DNA of 64,000 bases from Capsulimonas corticalis (GTDB lineage Bacteria > Armatimonadota > Armatimonadia > Armatimonadales > Capsulimonadaceae): positions 4,712,001 to 4,776,000 of the forward strand of contig NZ_AP025739.1 of NCBI RefSeq assembly GCF_003574315.2, read 5' to 3'. Position numbers and translations under genes: made by a program. The notes beneath the pieces are model-generated. The model had not been told where the DNA came from. It was given only the letters and a program-made list of their open reading frames with translations, and searched no databases. Below are positions 26,822 through 36,098 of this stretch, piece by piece; position 1 is the stretch's first letter; each line of letters starts with the position of its first letter.

Positions 26822-28300
26822 ATGCATCTGGATTTACTTGTGCTGTCGCGGATCCAATTCGCGATGACGATCATGTTCCATTACCTCTTCCCGCCGCTTT
26901 CGATCGGCCTGGGCGCGGTGCTGGTGTTTATGGAAGCGATGTACCTGAAGACGAAAGACCCGCAGTACGAAGCGATCACTCGTTTCTGGACGCGTATCTT
27001 CGCCGCGAACTTCGCGATGGGGGTGGCGACGGGGATCGTCATGGAGTTCGAGTTCGGTACGAACTGGGCGGCGTTCTCGCGCTATGTGGGCGACGTGTTT
27101 GGCTCGGCGCTCGCCTCCGAGGGGATCTTCGCGTTCTTTCTGGAGTCGGGATTCCTCGCCGTGCTTGTCTTCGGCTGGGATCGTGTGTCGGCGCGCTTCC
27201 ATTTTCTCGCGACCTGCATGGTGGCGATGGGGGCGACCTTTTCGGCGATCTGGATCGTGGTCGCGAACTCCTGGATGCAGACCCCGCGCGGCTTCCATAT
27301 CATCGGCAGCGGTCTGACGGCGCGCGCGGAGATCACGGACTTCTGGGCGATGGTGTTCAACCCGTCCACCATCAACCGGCTCACGCATACGCTGATCGGC
27401 GCGTATATCCTCGGCGCCTTCTTCGTCATGAGCATCTCGGCGTACTATTTGCTGAAGGATCGGCATATCGATTTCGCGCGTAAGAGCTTCAAGACGGCGC
27501 TCGTCTTTGGGACCGTGATGTCTCTCGCGGCGGGATTGACCGGAGATTTGAACGCGCGCATGATCGCGCGTTACCAGCCCGCGAAATTCGCTGTCGCCGA
27601 AGGCAATCTCCATACGGAAAAGGGCGGGACGGCGTTCGGCCTCTTCGGCATCCCGGATGCCAATGGGGAGCGAATGCATTATGAAGTCGCGATCCCTGGC
27701 TTGCTGAGCGTTCTGATGTATGGCGATCCCCATAAGCCCGTCCCGGGCTTGGACCAGATCCCGCGCGCGGACCGTCCGCCGGTCATCGTCCCATACATGT
27801 CGTACCATGTGATGATCTTTATCGGGACCTATCTGGTGGGACTATCGGTCCTCGCGTGCTTCTTATGGTGGCGTGGAATACTCTTCCAGCAGCGATGGCT
27901 GCTCTGGGTATTTGTCTTCTCCGTCGTTGGGCCGTATCTCGCCAACGAAGCCGGGTGGGTGACGGCGGAAGTCGGACGGCAGCCATGGATCGTGTACGGC
28001 CTGTTGCGTACGAGCGAGGGACTTTCGAAAGCGGTGCAGGCGAACCAGGTGCTCGGCAGCATCGTGATGTTCATGGTCGTGTACGCGCTGCTCTTCGCCG
28101 TCTGGGTCCATGTGCTCAACGACAAGATCGGACACGGCCCAGACGCGCCGCATGAGCCGCCGTCGACATCCACGACCGCCGGGGGAGTGCTCGCGGTTCA
28201 CGCCGCCACGGAAGACCCGGCAGGCTACTCTCTCACCGCCGATTCGGATAGCTGGGAAGGATCCGGCGCCGAGGCGAACCATCAGGAAGGACGGCATTGA
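26822..28300 (+). CDS. cydA: Cytochrome bd quinol oxidase subunit I
   Basis: A 492-residue polytopic membrane protein that binds haems b558, b595 and d and oxidises quinol. The N-terminus [29 protein letters not shown] carries the conserved His region. [34 protein letters not shown] and [15 protein letters not shown] are diagnostic. It is followed with no gap by cydB. The palindrome at 26777 suggests redox or anaerobic control. Assembly genes cydDC are not in the window. Confidence 0.97.
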   Translation: MHLDLLVLSRIQFAMTIMFHYLFPPLSIGLGAVLVFMEAMYLKTKDPQYEAITRFWTRIFAANFAMGVATGIVMEFEFGTNWAAFSRYVGDVFGSALASEGIFAFFLESGFLAVLVFGWDRVSARFHFLATCMVAMGATFSAIWIVVANSWMQTPRGFHIIGSGLTARAEITDFWAMVFNPSTINRLTHTLIGAYILGAFFVMSISAYYLLKDRHIDFARKSFKTALVFGTVMSLAAGLTGDLNARMIARYQPAKFAVAEGNLHTEKGGTAFGLFGIPDANGERMHYEVAIPGLLSVLMYGDPHKPVPGLDQIPRADRPPVIVPYMSYHVMIFIGTYLVGLSVLACFLWWRGILFQQRWLLWVFVFSVVGPYLANEAGWVTAEVGRQPWIVYGLLRTSEGLSKAVQANQVLGSIVMFMVVYALLFAVWVHVLNDKIGHGPDAPHEPPSTSTTAGGVLAVHAATEDPAGYSLTADSDSWEGSGAEANHQEGRH

Positions 28301-29317
28301 TTGGATCTGAATACGTTCTGGTTTTTATTGATCGGCGTCCTGCTGATCGGCTACGCCATTCTGGACGGGTTTGATCTGGGGGTGGGGGCGCTGCACCTGT
28401 TCGCGCGCAGCGACCATGACCGCCGGGTCTTTCTCAACGCCATCGGCCCGGTTTGGGACGGCAACGAAGTCTGGCTCGTCACCTTTGGCGGCGCGCTGTT
28501 CGCCGCGTTCCCCAAAGCCTACGCCACCGCGTTCTCGGGGTTCTATCTCGCGTTTATGTTTCTGCTCTGCGCGCTCATCTTCCGGGCGGTCGCGATTGAG
28601 TTTCGCAGCAAGCAGGAGCCGACGATCTGGCGCAGCTTCTGGGACGTCGCGTTCTTCGCCGCCAGCGTCTCGTCGTCGCTTCTGTTCGGGATCGCCGTTG
28701 GGAACCTGATCCTCGGCTTGCCCATCGGCGCGGACGGAGACTTTCGGGGGCAGCTTACGGATCTCGTGCGGCCCTACGCCCTGCTTGTCGGCTTCTTCAA
28801 CCTGTCGATGTTCATGATGCACGGCTCGATCTATCTCTACCTGAAAACGGACGGCGAGCTTCAGCAGCGCGTGCGCGGGTGGATCTACACCACCTTCGGC
28901 GTGTTCTGCTCGCTGTATGCGATCACGACCATCGCGACGCTCCAGGCGCTGCCGGGCGCCACGCGCAACTTCGCGCACTTCCCCTGGGTGTGGGGCGTGG
29001 TGGTGCTGAATGTGCTCGCCATCGCCAATATCCCGCGCGCCCTGCACAAGCAGGCGCCTTCCTATGCGTTTTTCTCGTCGTCGTGCAGCATCGCGGCCTT
29101 GGTCGTGCTGTTCGGCGTCGCGATCTTCCCGAATATGATCATCAGCAGCCTCAACCCGGCTTGGAGCCTGACGATCTACAACGCCGCCTCCTCGCAAAAG
29201 GCGCTGGGACTGATGCGCAACATCGCGTTTCTGGGGCTGCCGTTCGTGCTCACCTACACGATCGCGATTTACTGGGTTTTCCGAGGAAAGGTGAAGATCG
29301 AGAAGCACAGCTACTGA
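28301..29317 (+). CDS. cydB: Cytochrome bd quinol oxidase subunit II
   Basis: A 338-residue polytopic membrane protein. LNTFWFLLIGVLLIGYAILDGFDLGVGALHLF and GPVWDGNEVWLVTFGGALFAAFPKAYA are the standard CydB signatures. The start is a TTG directly after the cydA TGA; AGGAAGGA lies about 8 nt upstream. Subunits I and II together form the terminal oxidase. Confidence 0.97.
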   Translation: MDLNTFWFLLIGVLLIGYAILDGFDLGVGALHLFARSDHDRRVFLNAIGPVWDGNEVWLVTFGGALFAAFPKAYATAFSGFYLAFMFLLCALIFRAVAIEFRSKQEPTIWRSFWDVAFFAASVSSSLLFGIAVGNLILGLPIGADGDFRGQLTDLVRPYALLVGFFNLSMFMMHGSIYLYLKTDGELQQRVRGWIYTTFGVFCSLYAITTIATLQALPGATRNFAHFPWVWGVVVLNVLAIANIPRALHKQAPSYAFFSSSCSIAALVVLFGVAIFPNMIISSLNPAWSLTIYNAASSQKALGLMRNIAFLGLPFVLTYTIAIYWVFRGKVKIEKHSY

Positions 29318-29334
29318 TCTTCACCCTCCCGTCG

Positions 29335-30273
29335 TCACCTTCCGTCAGGGCGCGACGATGGAAACGGGGCGCCTGTCAGGCGCTCGGAAACCTCCCATAA
29401 GCGCGCGGCGGTCTTTGTGTCCTGGCCCTGGGCAGGTATCTTAGCGTCGGCGGGCGCGCCGCGAAATCCCTGGAATCCGTCCGGCCCGTAGTAACCTCCG
29501 GGCCGTGCGCCTGGGGCGGTGGCGGCGTACAAGATCGGCAGGGCGCCTTGCGCGGCCGATTGGAAGACAAACGCTCCCAAAAGAAGCCGGAAGACCGCCA
29601 GCGGGCTCCGTGCGCCGGCGCCGTTATCGATCAGGTCGGTGCGCGCAAAACCAGGGTGGGCGGCCATACTGGCGAGCCTCCATCCTTCGGCGTCGCTCCG
29701 GCGCTGCAGCTCCAATGCGAACAAAAGACACGCCAGCTTCGACTGGCAATAGGCCCGCATGGCGTCGTAGCCGCGCTCGGACTGCAAGTCGTCGAAGTTT
29801 ATCTGGCCGGTTCGATCCGCGACGCTGCTGAGGCTGATCACCCGTGGGTTTTGCGCGCGCCGCAGCAGCGGCAGGAGCCGCTCGGTCAGCGCGAAGTGTC
29901 CGAGATAATTCGTGCCGAACTGAAGCTCAAACCCGTCCGATGTCACCTGACGCCGTGGCGGAGCCATCACCCCGGCGTTGTTGATCAGCATGTCCAGCCG
30001 TTCCCGCTCCGCGCTGATCCGAGCGCCGAACGCTTGGATGGAATCCAGACTGGCTAGATCCAGGCTCTCGAAACGGACGCTGGCTCCAGGAACGCTCGCG
30101 CGGATCTTGCGCACGGCCGCCGCTCCTTTATCGGCGCTGCGGCCAGCCACAATCACCTCCGCCCCGGCGCCCGCCAGCGCGAGCGCGGCCTCCAAACCCA
30201 ATCCTCCCGTCCCCGTCACTATGGCGGAGCGCCCCACTTGAGAAGGGATCTCGGATACAGTCCAGCCTGCCAT
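29335..30273 (-). CDS. Short-chain dehydrogenase/reductase, retinol-dehydrogenase-like
   Basis: A 312-residue NAD(P)-dependent oxidoreductase. The cofactor loop reads VTGTGGLGLE, one residue shorter than the usual TGxxxGxG. NNAGVM, the catalytic Ser in SLSSVADR, and YCQSK as the YxxxK motif are present. AAHPGFARTDL follows. The length and N-Y-L-G-H-F segment resemble the retinol-dehydrogenase/WWOX-like subgroup. AAAGGA precedes the ATG. It is downstream of a second SDR gene on the same strand with a 26-nt gap, so both are probably under the TetR-type regulator. Confidence 0.88.
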   Translation of the reverse strand: MAGWTVSEIPSQVGRSAIVTGTGGLGLEAALALAGAGAEVIVAGRSADKGAAAVRKIRASVPGASVRFESLDLASLDSIQAFGARISAERERLDMLINNAGVMAPPRRQVTSDGFELQFGTNYLGHFALTERLLPLLRRAQNPRVISLSSVADRTGQINFDDLQSERGYDAMRAYCQSKLACLLFALELQRRSDAEGWRLASMAAHPGFARTDLIDNGAGARSPLAVFRLLLGAFVFQSAAQGALPILYAATAPGARPGGYYGPDGFQGFRGAPADAKIPAQGQDTKTAARLWEVSERLTGAPFPSSRPDGR

Positions 30274-30299
30274 GGTGTTGTCCTTTCACGGAAGATTGC

Positions 30300-31055
30300 T
30301 CAGGAAATCATGTGGTTGATGGTATCGAAGACAGAGTCGAATTGGCCTGTCTCCGCCGCGAAGCGCAGTAACTTAGCTCTCTCCACGCTGATTTCCGTGG
30401 CCGACGGCTGCGTGGTCAAAATCTCCATCGTTTCGGCGATAAACTCGTCCAGAGGCATCATCCGGGGATCGCCCGCAGACTCCGCCAGGAGGCCCGTAGC
30501 CACGCCGGGCGGGATCAGCTCGATGACCTGCGTCGTTGTGTCGCGCAGCTGGAACCTCAGTGATTGCGTGTAAGAGTGGAGGGCCGCCTTGGCGGCGGAA
30601 TAGGTGGGAGTTAGCGCTAGGGGGACAAACGCCAGTCCTGAGGAGACATTGATAATCGTCGACTGCGCCTGGCGCTGCAAATGCGGCAGCAGGGCGGCGG
30701 TCAGACGCAGCGGCCCCAAAATATTAGTTGCGATCGTTGCTTCCATATCAAGCAAATTATTCTTGGGATTGAGCAGATTTTCCGAGCGCATAATGCCGGC
30801 GTTGTTGATCAGGACGTTGAGCGCGGGAAAGTCGCTCACGATCTGGGCGGCGAAGCCGCGGATCGACTCCGGATTTTCAACATCGAGCGCCGCGGACGCC
30901 ATGCCCGGATTTGCGGCGGTGACTTCGTCCAGGACCTGCTTGCGCCGGCCGGCAATGATGACCGAATTACCGAGCGCATGGAAGGCTTCCGCCAACCCCC
31001 GGCCGATCCCTGAGCCGCCGCCCGTGATGAGAATGGTATTGTTTGTGGTATTCAT
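30300..31055 (-). CDS. Short-chain dehydrogenase/reductase, DltE-like
   Basis: A 251-residue oxidoreductase with a standard TGGGSGIGRG cofactor loop, NNAGIMRSE, the Ser in NVSSGLAFVP and YSAAK. These resemble the DltE/YdfG group. The ATG at 31055 (MNTTNNTILITGG) was preferred over an upstream start. It is divergently transcribed from the TetR-family gene; the shared intergenic region holds palindromes that could be the operator. The substrate is unknown. Confidence 0.88.
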   Translation of the reverse strand: MNTTNNTILITGGGSGIGRGLAEAFHALGNSVIIAGRRKQVLDEVTAANPGMASAALDVENPESIRGFAAQIVSDFPALNVLINNAGIMRSENLLNPKNNLLDMEATIATNILGPLRLTAALLPHLQRQAQSTIINVSSGLAFVPLALTPTYSAAKAALHSYTQSLRFQLRDTTTQVIELIPPGVATGLLAESAGDPRMMPLDEFIAETMEILTTQPSATEISVERAKLLRFAAETGQFDSVFDTINHMIS

Positions 31056-31087
31056 GTTCGAAATACGGTATCCTTTATTTGTTATGC

Positions 31088-31110
31088 TGACATTTATTGT
31101 CACAATGTCA
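31088..31110. promoter_or_regulatory. Second operator-like palindrome
   Basis: TGACAT (31088-31093) and ATGTCA (31105-31110) form a 6-bp inverted repeat with 11 nt between. It lies 3 bp from the longer palindrome and may be a second site or overlap the SDR promoter. Confidence 0.35.
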
Positions 31111-31113
31111 TTA

Positions 31114-31138
31114 TTGACAAATTTCGTCAATTTGTCAA
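31114..31138. promoter_or_regulatory. Probable TetR-type operator
   Basis: TTGACAAATT and AATTTGTCAA form a perfect 10-bp inverted repeat with a 5-nt centre. It lies between the divergent SDR and TetR-family genes, 12 bp before the regulator start. This is the usual place for autoregulation. Confidence 0.65.
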
Positions 31139-31150
31139 GGTGTAAAGTCC

Positions 31151-31750
31151 ATGGATGAAAAAAAAAGAGAAAAAGTGATTCAGGCCGCCCAGCAGGTCTT
31201 CTGGCGATACGGCTTCCGCCGCGTTACGATGAACGAACTGGCGGAAGCGGCGCAGATGTCCCGACCGGCTCTGTATTTGGTTTACCCGTCCAAAGAAGAG
31301 ATCTTTACGGCGGTTGTTGAGCGGATGTTTGAGACGAAGTTTGAGGAAGTGCGCCAGGGCGTCCGTGGCTTGACGACGGTGGAGGAGCAGCTGACGTTCG
31401 CCTTTGAAGCCTGGTCCGTCCAGGCGTACGCGATGATTCAGTCGTCGCCGGACGCAAAAGACCTGCTGGAAAGCAGCTATGAGTTTGCCGCCGAGGCGAC
31501 GGCCCACTGGTACGCCCAGTTTACGGCGCTTGTGGCGAGCATCCTGGAGCCGCTGGCGCCGAGCGGGAGCGGGGGGAGTATGACGGCGGATCAGATCTCG
31601 TATGTGATGGTGAACGCGGTTCCCGGCTTCAAGCGGACGGCGGAGAGTGTCGAGCATCTGCGCCGGATGATCGGCGATCTGATCAAGATCGTGCTGGCGA
31701 GCCTGCCGGCAAATGCGCTCCCCAGGGGCACGGAAGGATCGGCGAGCTAG
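31151..31750 (+). CDS. TetR/AcrR family transcriptional regulator
   Basis: A 199-residue repressor-type protein. The N-terminal helix-turn-helix reads VIQAAQQVFWRYGFRRVTMNELAEAAQMSRPALYLVYPSKEEIF (about 9-52), followed by a helical ligand domain. It is divergent from two SDR genes and probably controls them and itself through the palindrome at 31114-31138. The inducer is unknown. Its stop codon shares CTAG with the stop of the convergent acyltransferase gene. Confidence 0.92.
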   Translation: MDEKKREKVIQAAQQVFWRYGFRRVTMNELAEAAQMSRPALYLVYPSKEEIFTAVVERMFETKFEEVRQGVRGLTTVEEQLTFAFEAWSVQAYAMIQSSPDAKDLLESSYEFAAEATAHWYAQFTALVASILEPLAPSGSGGSMTADQISYVMVNAVPGFKRTAESVEHLRRMIGDLIKIVLASLPANALPRGTEGSAS

Positions 31751-32907
31751 CGCGATGAGGGAAGGTGGACGCCGCGACGCCGCAGGAACGGCCGTTCAAA
31801 GGCTAAAAAGAAGCCGTAGCAGCAGGCGATAATTATCGGGACGCCCACAAACAGCAGCGCCATTGCGCCGCGCTCGCCGGAGAGGGCGTGATGGAACGGC
31901 GTGACGCCGTACCGCCAAAAGAGATTGATGAACGGGATGTGCATCAAATACAGGCTGTATGACATCGCTCCCAGCGCGACGAGCGGTTTGGCGCTCAGCA
32001 GGCGCTGGCACAGACCGGGGCGGGACGCGACGATGAGCAGGGGCAGAACAAAGACCGACATGGCGAGATCGCCCCAGGCCTCGTCGATGTTCCAGGGGGT
32101 GTGGCTCGCGAACAGCCCGACGACGCACGCAAACCCCAGCGCCGCGAAAATGTCCCAGCGGACGCGCTGGCGAAGATCGGCGTGCTTTGGCGAATAGGCG
32201 ATTTCGGCGGCCAGCATCCCGATGGCGAACAGGACGACGAACTGCGGGCACGCCGCCGGGAGGGCGGCGCGCGCCGGTAGGTACAGGGCGACGCCGACAA
32301 TGGTTGCCGCGAGCATCGTGATCCCGGGACCGACCTTGCGCCAGCCGAGCAGCAGGAGGGGGAACGCGAAGTAGATCCACCATTCGACCGCCAGGCTCCA
32401 ATAGGGTGTGTTGATCGTCGCCCAGTTGTTTGGCGTCAGATGGTGCAGCATTGTCAGGTGCAGCGCGACATCCAGCAGCGAGCCCTGTCCCGTCCGATCC
32501 CAGGTCAGGCCGACCGGGCGCATGATCGTCGCGCCCAGCAGTAAAATGATTCCCATCGAGAGATAGTAGGGCGGAATGATACGCCCGATGCGGCGCTTGA
32601 GGAAACTGAGAAAGCCGCCCTTGAGATGGCCGTCGTGACGGATCACCGGGAGCATGAGACAGAACCCGGACAGGATGATAAAGAGGGCGACGCCGAAGTG
32701 TCCGTAGGCGAGCCAGTAGACGTGCGAACCCCAGCCCGCCGCCGGCCGCTGCGGCAATGGGTAGTTCGTCATGAAGACGTGATCGAACACCACCAGCAGC
32801 GCGGCGATGGCGCGCAGGCTGTCCACATAGTCGAGGCGATGGGCCGCCGCTTCGGGCCGCCGTGCGGAGGAGACCTTTGCGGGAGTCGATTCGAGAATCG
32901 CCGCCAT
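31747..32907 (-). CDS. Acyltransferase family 3 (OafA/YrhL-like) membrane protein
   Basis: A 386-residue protein with about ten membrane helices. The N-terminal YVDSLRAIAALLVVFDHVF is the family hallmark. GVALFIILSGFCLML, RRIGRIIPPYYLSM and YWSLAVEWWIYFAFPLLLL follow. Such enzymes O-acylate surface polysaccharides, peptidoglycan or antibiotics. The context (LptD-like gene 28 bp upstream on the same strand) fits envelope work but does not define the substrate. Confidence 0.92.
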   Translation of the reverse strand: MAAILESTPAKVSSARRPEAAAHRLDYVDSLRAIAALLVVFDHVFMTNYPLPQRPAAGWGSHVYWLAYGHFGVALFIILSGFCLMLPVIRHDGHLKGGFLSFLKRRIGRIIPPYYLSMGIILLLGATIMRPVGLTWDRTGQGSLLDVALHLTMLHHLTPNNWATINTPYWSLAVEWWIYFAFPLLLLGWRKVGPGITMLAATIVGVALYLPARAALPAACPQFVVLFAIGMLAAEIAYSPKHADLRQRVRWDIFAALGFACVVGLFASHTPWNIDEAWGDLAMSVFVLPLLIVASRPGLCQRLLSAKPLVALGAMSYSLYLMHIPFINLFWRYGVTPFHHALSGERGAMALLFVGVPIIIACCYGFFLAFERPFLRRRGVHLPSSR

Positions 32908-32935
32908 CTTCGGCGGCGAAAGTACGTCCTCAGTT

Positions 32936-35518
32936 TTAATAGATCTGTCCTAGTCCTGTGTCCAGCGCTTCGCCCAGTTGTCCGGTAGCGAACGGCTGAA
33001 CCGCTGGGAAGGCCTTCAGCCGGAAATTGAACGTAAGGGTGCGGCCTGGACGGATGCCCAGTTGCGTGTCCTGGTAGATCAGCGTGCCTTCCCAGTCGTG
33101 CCAGCTGCGGGTGAGCGCCAACCCCTGATAGTCGAATGAGTTCTGATATCCATTATAGCCGCCAATCGCGCGCAGGCGCCAGCCGGCGTCCTCGTTCTTA
33201 TCCCGGAAGAAGGGAAGATCGAGCTGCGCGTTGATCGCGGAAAAGCGATGCTGGCTCGGCGCGTAGCGGGTGTTGACATCCAGCGCCAACCCCTCGGAGC
33301 CTCGAACTCGGAAGTAGTTGGTCAGGTCCAGCAGTCGATGGCTGTTCTGATCGTACGAGGCGGACGTGCGTAGCTGGAAGTGACCGTCGGGCTGAATGAT
33401 CATCTGCACCGACACGCTCTGCCACGGCGCCGCCGGGCCAAACGTCGTCTCCTTGGCGGCGTTGAAGTCGTAGCCGGTGGCGATCATGAGGTGGAACTGC
33501 TTGGATTCCTGAAGCGAATAGTTGAAGTTCGCCGTATTGTTATTGCCCGAAAAATCGAATTGAAAGGGCGTGAATCCATAGGGTCGCAGGTAGTTATAGC
33601 CGAAACCCGTGGAGGAGTTCCTGCCGATCTTGAGCCGGTAATCTCCGCGCCCCGTAAGCAGATATTCGGCGGTGTTGTCGCCGTAAAATCGCTGGATAAA
33701 CGAGCCGCCGTAGTTGAGCGTATTGCGGTCGTTGAGCTTGAGCGTGCTGCTGCCGGTGTCCAAGCCAAAGCTAATGCGCTGCGTCGATGTCGACGATGTC
33801 GGCTCGTTAAACGATCCCAGCGACAGATCCAATCGCGTGGTCGACGGGAGAAATTTACTCAGACTCGGCAGTCGGGTGGCGTCGGTCGCCAGCCGGAACT
33901 CCGGCAGACGCTCCAGACCGCCGAAGAACGTCGATCCGACCTGGCTGTTCTGAAGCTGCGTGAACTTCGAGGTGAGGATCTGGAAGTCGAACTGCTTTTG
34001 CTGCTGGGCGTACTCGATATCCGTGTCCAGCTCGCTGCGCTTGTTCGCGGCCACGCCGGTATAGCTGTCGGAATTATTGGACAGCGTGAAAAGCGTGTGC
34101 AATTGTTCGCTGTTCGTCGGCCGAAACGTCTGATCGAAGGCGGTGGATGAGTTTATCGAGCTGCCGACGCCGTAATCGCTGGTGTCGATGCTGGTCCGGA
34201 TGGCCGTGCTCAAGTTGCCGACATCGCGGCTGAGATTGAACTGCGATGAGAGCGAGCGGTTCTGGGAGCCGCCCACCAGGTAGGAGTTTTGCTGGAACTG
34301 GGACGTGATGTTCGCCAGCACCGTGCCGAACTGCTGCTGGTGGTTCAGGCTGCCGCTAATGTTGTCCTGTCCGGTGCTCCGGTCCGCGAGGTGGTAGAGG
34401 GAAACAAGCCCGGCCCCATGCTTCAGATCGCTGGTTTCCCCGTAGTTCTGATCGAATCCCAGTCCCAGGCCCTTTTTCTGCATCGCATCGATCTTCAGGA
34501 TGCCCGGAAGCGTGGTGGACAGCGCATACCCGATGGCGAACTTGGCGAAGTAGCCTTCATCCGGAGTTTGGCCCACCACGGGAAAGAGTGTCTGCCGTGA
34601 CAGCCGACGGTCCAGCGGGACGACAAACCAGGGCAGGGTGATGATTTTGCGTTTCTTACGATACAGCGTGACGTTCTTTCCGACCAATCGCTTGCCGGGG
34701 ATGACGTAGAGCTGCTTCGCGAGAAAATAGTAGTGCGGCTCTAAAAAGTCGCAAGTCGTGAACCGGCTGCCGCGCGCGTCGATCAGGCCGGGCCGCCCGT
34801 TGATCTCGCCGCCATAGACAAGCACCGGCAGGATGACCCCGACTTGCAGCCGCTGCGGGGCGATCGACGTCTCGGCGTTCAGCACCGTATAGGTGTCCTT
34901 GCGCAGATTGATGCGCAGGCTGCCGTCCGGACCGGAGCTGACCGTCTCGCCGTTCGGCGCATGCAGCACGGCGTTTTTAGTAAACACCGCCTCGCCGGCG
35001 TCGAGGTCCACATCGACCTGATCGCTGTTGAGTGTGTATTGCTTGTACTTGACGCGGACATTCCCCTTGCCGGTCCACTTTCCAGCCGTGGTCTGCTCGA
35101 ACGAATCGGCGTTTTCCAGAATGACGGATGTGTTGGGGTCGGCGTCTTCATCGCCGACAAATCCCGGAGCGTTCGCGCCCGGCAGCGGTGTTTCCACTCC
35201 CGAAGGCGTCCCCGGCGCGGCGTTCGTCGGCGCCGCGCCGGACGGGGCGGGGGGAGCGCCCGGTTTGGCGTCGGTCCCCGGCGCGTTCAGATCCGTGGGC
35301 GCCGGGGCAGGGGCGACGGGCGCGGAGGTGTCGGCGGGAGGCGTCACGACCGGCGTATTGACGGGAGCGGGAGTCGTGGGCGGGGCGACGAGATCGGAAG
35401 GCGTCGCGCGCGGCGCCGTGTCGATGTCCGCCCCGTAAGCGCCGCCGGCGAGGGAGCACAGAGCGGCGCCGAGGAGGCATGAGTTTCTTCGGAAGGAGGA
35501 GCGGGTTCTGGAGGGCAA
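32936..35518 (-). CDS. LptD/OstA-like outer-membrane protein
   Basis: An 860-residue exported protein. A signal peptide ends near residue 29 (AGGAYGA). A Pro/Ala/Thr-rich linker (about 30-115) follows. Next is an OstA/LptA-like beta-jellyroll (about 130-215, KGNVRVKYKQYTLNSDQVDVDLDAGEAVFTKNAVLH), then a long region of alternating beta-strands (about 230-860) fitting a large barrel. LptD inserts lipopolysaccharide in the outer membrane. No LptE or LptA is visible here. The start is a TTG with GGGAG 6 nt upstream. The low-complexity linker is unusual for LptD. Confidence 0.8.
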   Translation of the reverse strand: MPSRTRSSFRRNSCLLGAALCSLAGGAYGADIDTAPRATPSDLVAPPTTPAPVNTPVVTPPADTSAPVAPAPAPTDLNAPGTDAKPGAPPAPSGAAPTNAAPGTPSGVETPLPGANAPGFVGDEDADPNTSVILENADSFEQTTAGKWTGKGNVRVKYKQYTLNSDQVDVDLDAGEAVFTKNAVLHAPNGETVSSGPDGSLRINLRKDTYTVLNAETSIAPQRLQVGVILPVLVYGGEINGRPGLIDARGSRFTTCDFLEPHYYFLAKQLYVIPGKRLVGKNVTLYRKKRKIITLPWFVVPLDRRLSRQTLFPVVGQTPDEGYFAKFAIGYALSTTLPGILKIDAMQKKGLGLGFDQNYGETSDLKHGAGLVSLYHLADRSTGQDNISGSLNHQQQFGTVLANITSQFQQNSYLVGGSQNRSLSSQFNLSRDVGNLSTAIRTSIDTSDYGVGSSINSSTAFDQTFRPTNSEQLHTLFTLSNNSDSYTGVAANKRSELDTDIEYAQQQKQFDFQILTSKFTQLQNSQVGSTFFGGLERLPEFRLATDATRLPSLSKFLPSTTRLDLSLGSFNEPTSSTSTQRISFGLDTGSSTLKLNDRNTLNYGGSFIQRFYGDNTAEYLLTGRGDYRLKIGRNSSTGFGYNYLRPYGFTPFQFDFSGNNNTANFNYSLQESKQFHLMIATGYDFNAAKETTFGPAAPWQSVSVQMIIQPDGHFQLRTSASYDQNSHRLLDLTNYFRVRGSEGLALDVNTRYAPSQHRFSAINAQLDLPFFRDKNEDAGWRLRAIGGYNGYQNSFDYQGLALTRSWHDWEGTLIYQDTQLGIRPGRTLTFNFRLKAFPAVQPFATGQLGEALDTGLGQIY

Positions 35519-35540
35519 TGCATGCTCCCAAAAGGCGGGG

Positions 35541-36026
35541 TTAAGCGTGAATGGCGATTTCCGGGTCGGGCGTGTCGCCGTTGTCGCGCCACTCGGCGGC
35601 GGCCGCGAAGGCGGCGGCGAGGGCGACGTACACGGAGAAGATCGCCCGTCCGCTCAGCTTCTTCTCGATGCCGGGCGTCAGCCGCTTGGGCACAACCACA
35701 TAATCGATAAAGTAAGCAAAGGCGCTCGCGGCCACGCCGGTCGCGGTGTTGCCGCGCGTTTTCGTCATCGAGAGGGCGGCTTCATGCAAAACGGCCCAGC
35801 TGATCATGGCCGTGGTGTTGACGGCGAGGCCGATGGAGGTGGCGCGCGGCGAATACTCATCCGGCTGCGAGATCTCATCGCCATCGACAACGTGGGTAAT
35901 GGAGTTGACGGCGGACCAGGGGGATCCCGTTTCGCGCTGGCTGGCGACCATTACCGAGGCGACCGACGCGGCGGTCAAAAGAACGCTCGTCTTGAGCGTG
36001 TTGAGGAGGAAGCGTTTCCAAGTCAT
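35541..36026 (-). CDS. Membrane protein of unknown function
   Basis: A 161-residue protein. Three or four hydrophobic segments (about 12-27, 63-80, 98-112, 130-147) suggest an integral membrane protein. Fragments such as SPWSAVNSITHVVDGD and FAYFIDYVVVPKRLTPGIEKKLS show conserved-looking polar motifs, but I do not recognise the family. ATG 36026 was preferred to GTG 36044. It lies 22 bp upstream of the LptD-like gene on the same strand and could be cotranscribed. Confidence 0.65.
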   Translation of the reverse strand: MTWKRFLLNTLKTSVLLTAASVASVMVASQRETGSPWSAVNSITHVVDGDEISQPDEYSPRATSIGLAVNTTAMISWAVLHEAALSMTKTRGNTATGVAASAFAYFIDYVVVPKRLTPGIEKKLSGRAIFSVYVALAAAFAAAAEWRDNGDTPDPEIAIHA

Positions 36027-36098
36027 GGGGAGAGTGTACCTCACAAAACGCCGGATGTGTTCCGTCTCGGCGCGCCTAGCGGGACGCCCGCGCCGGCC

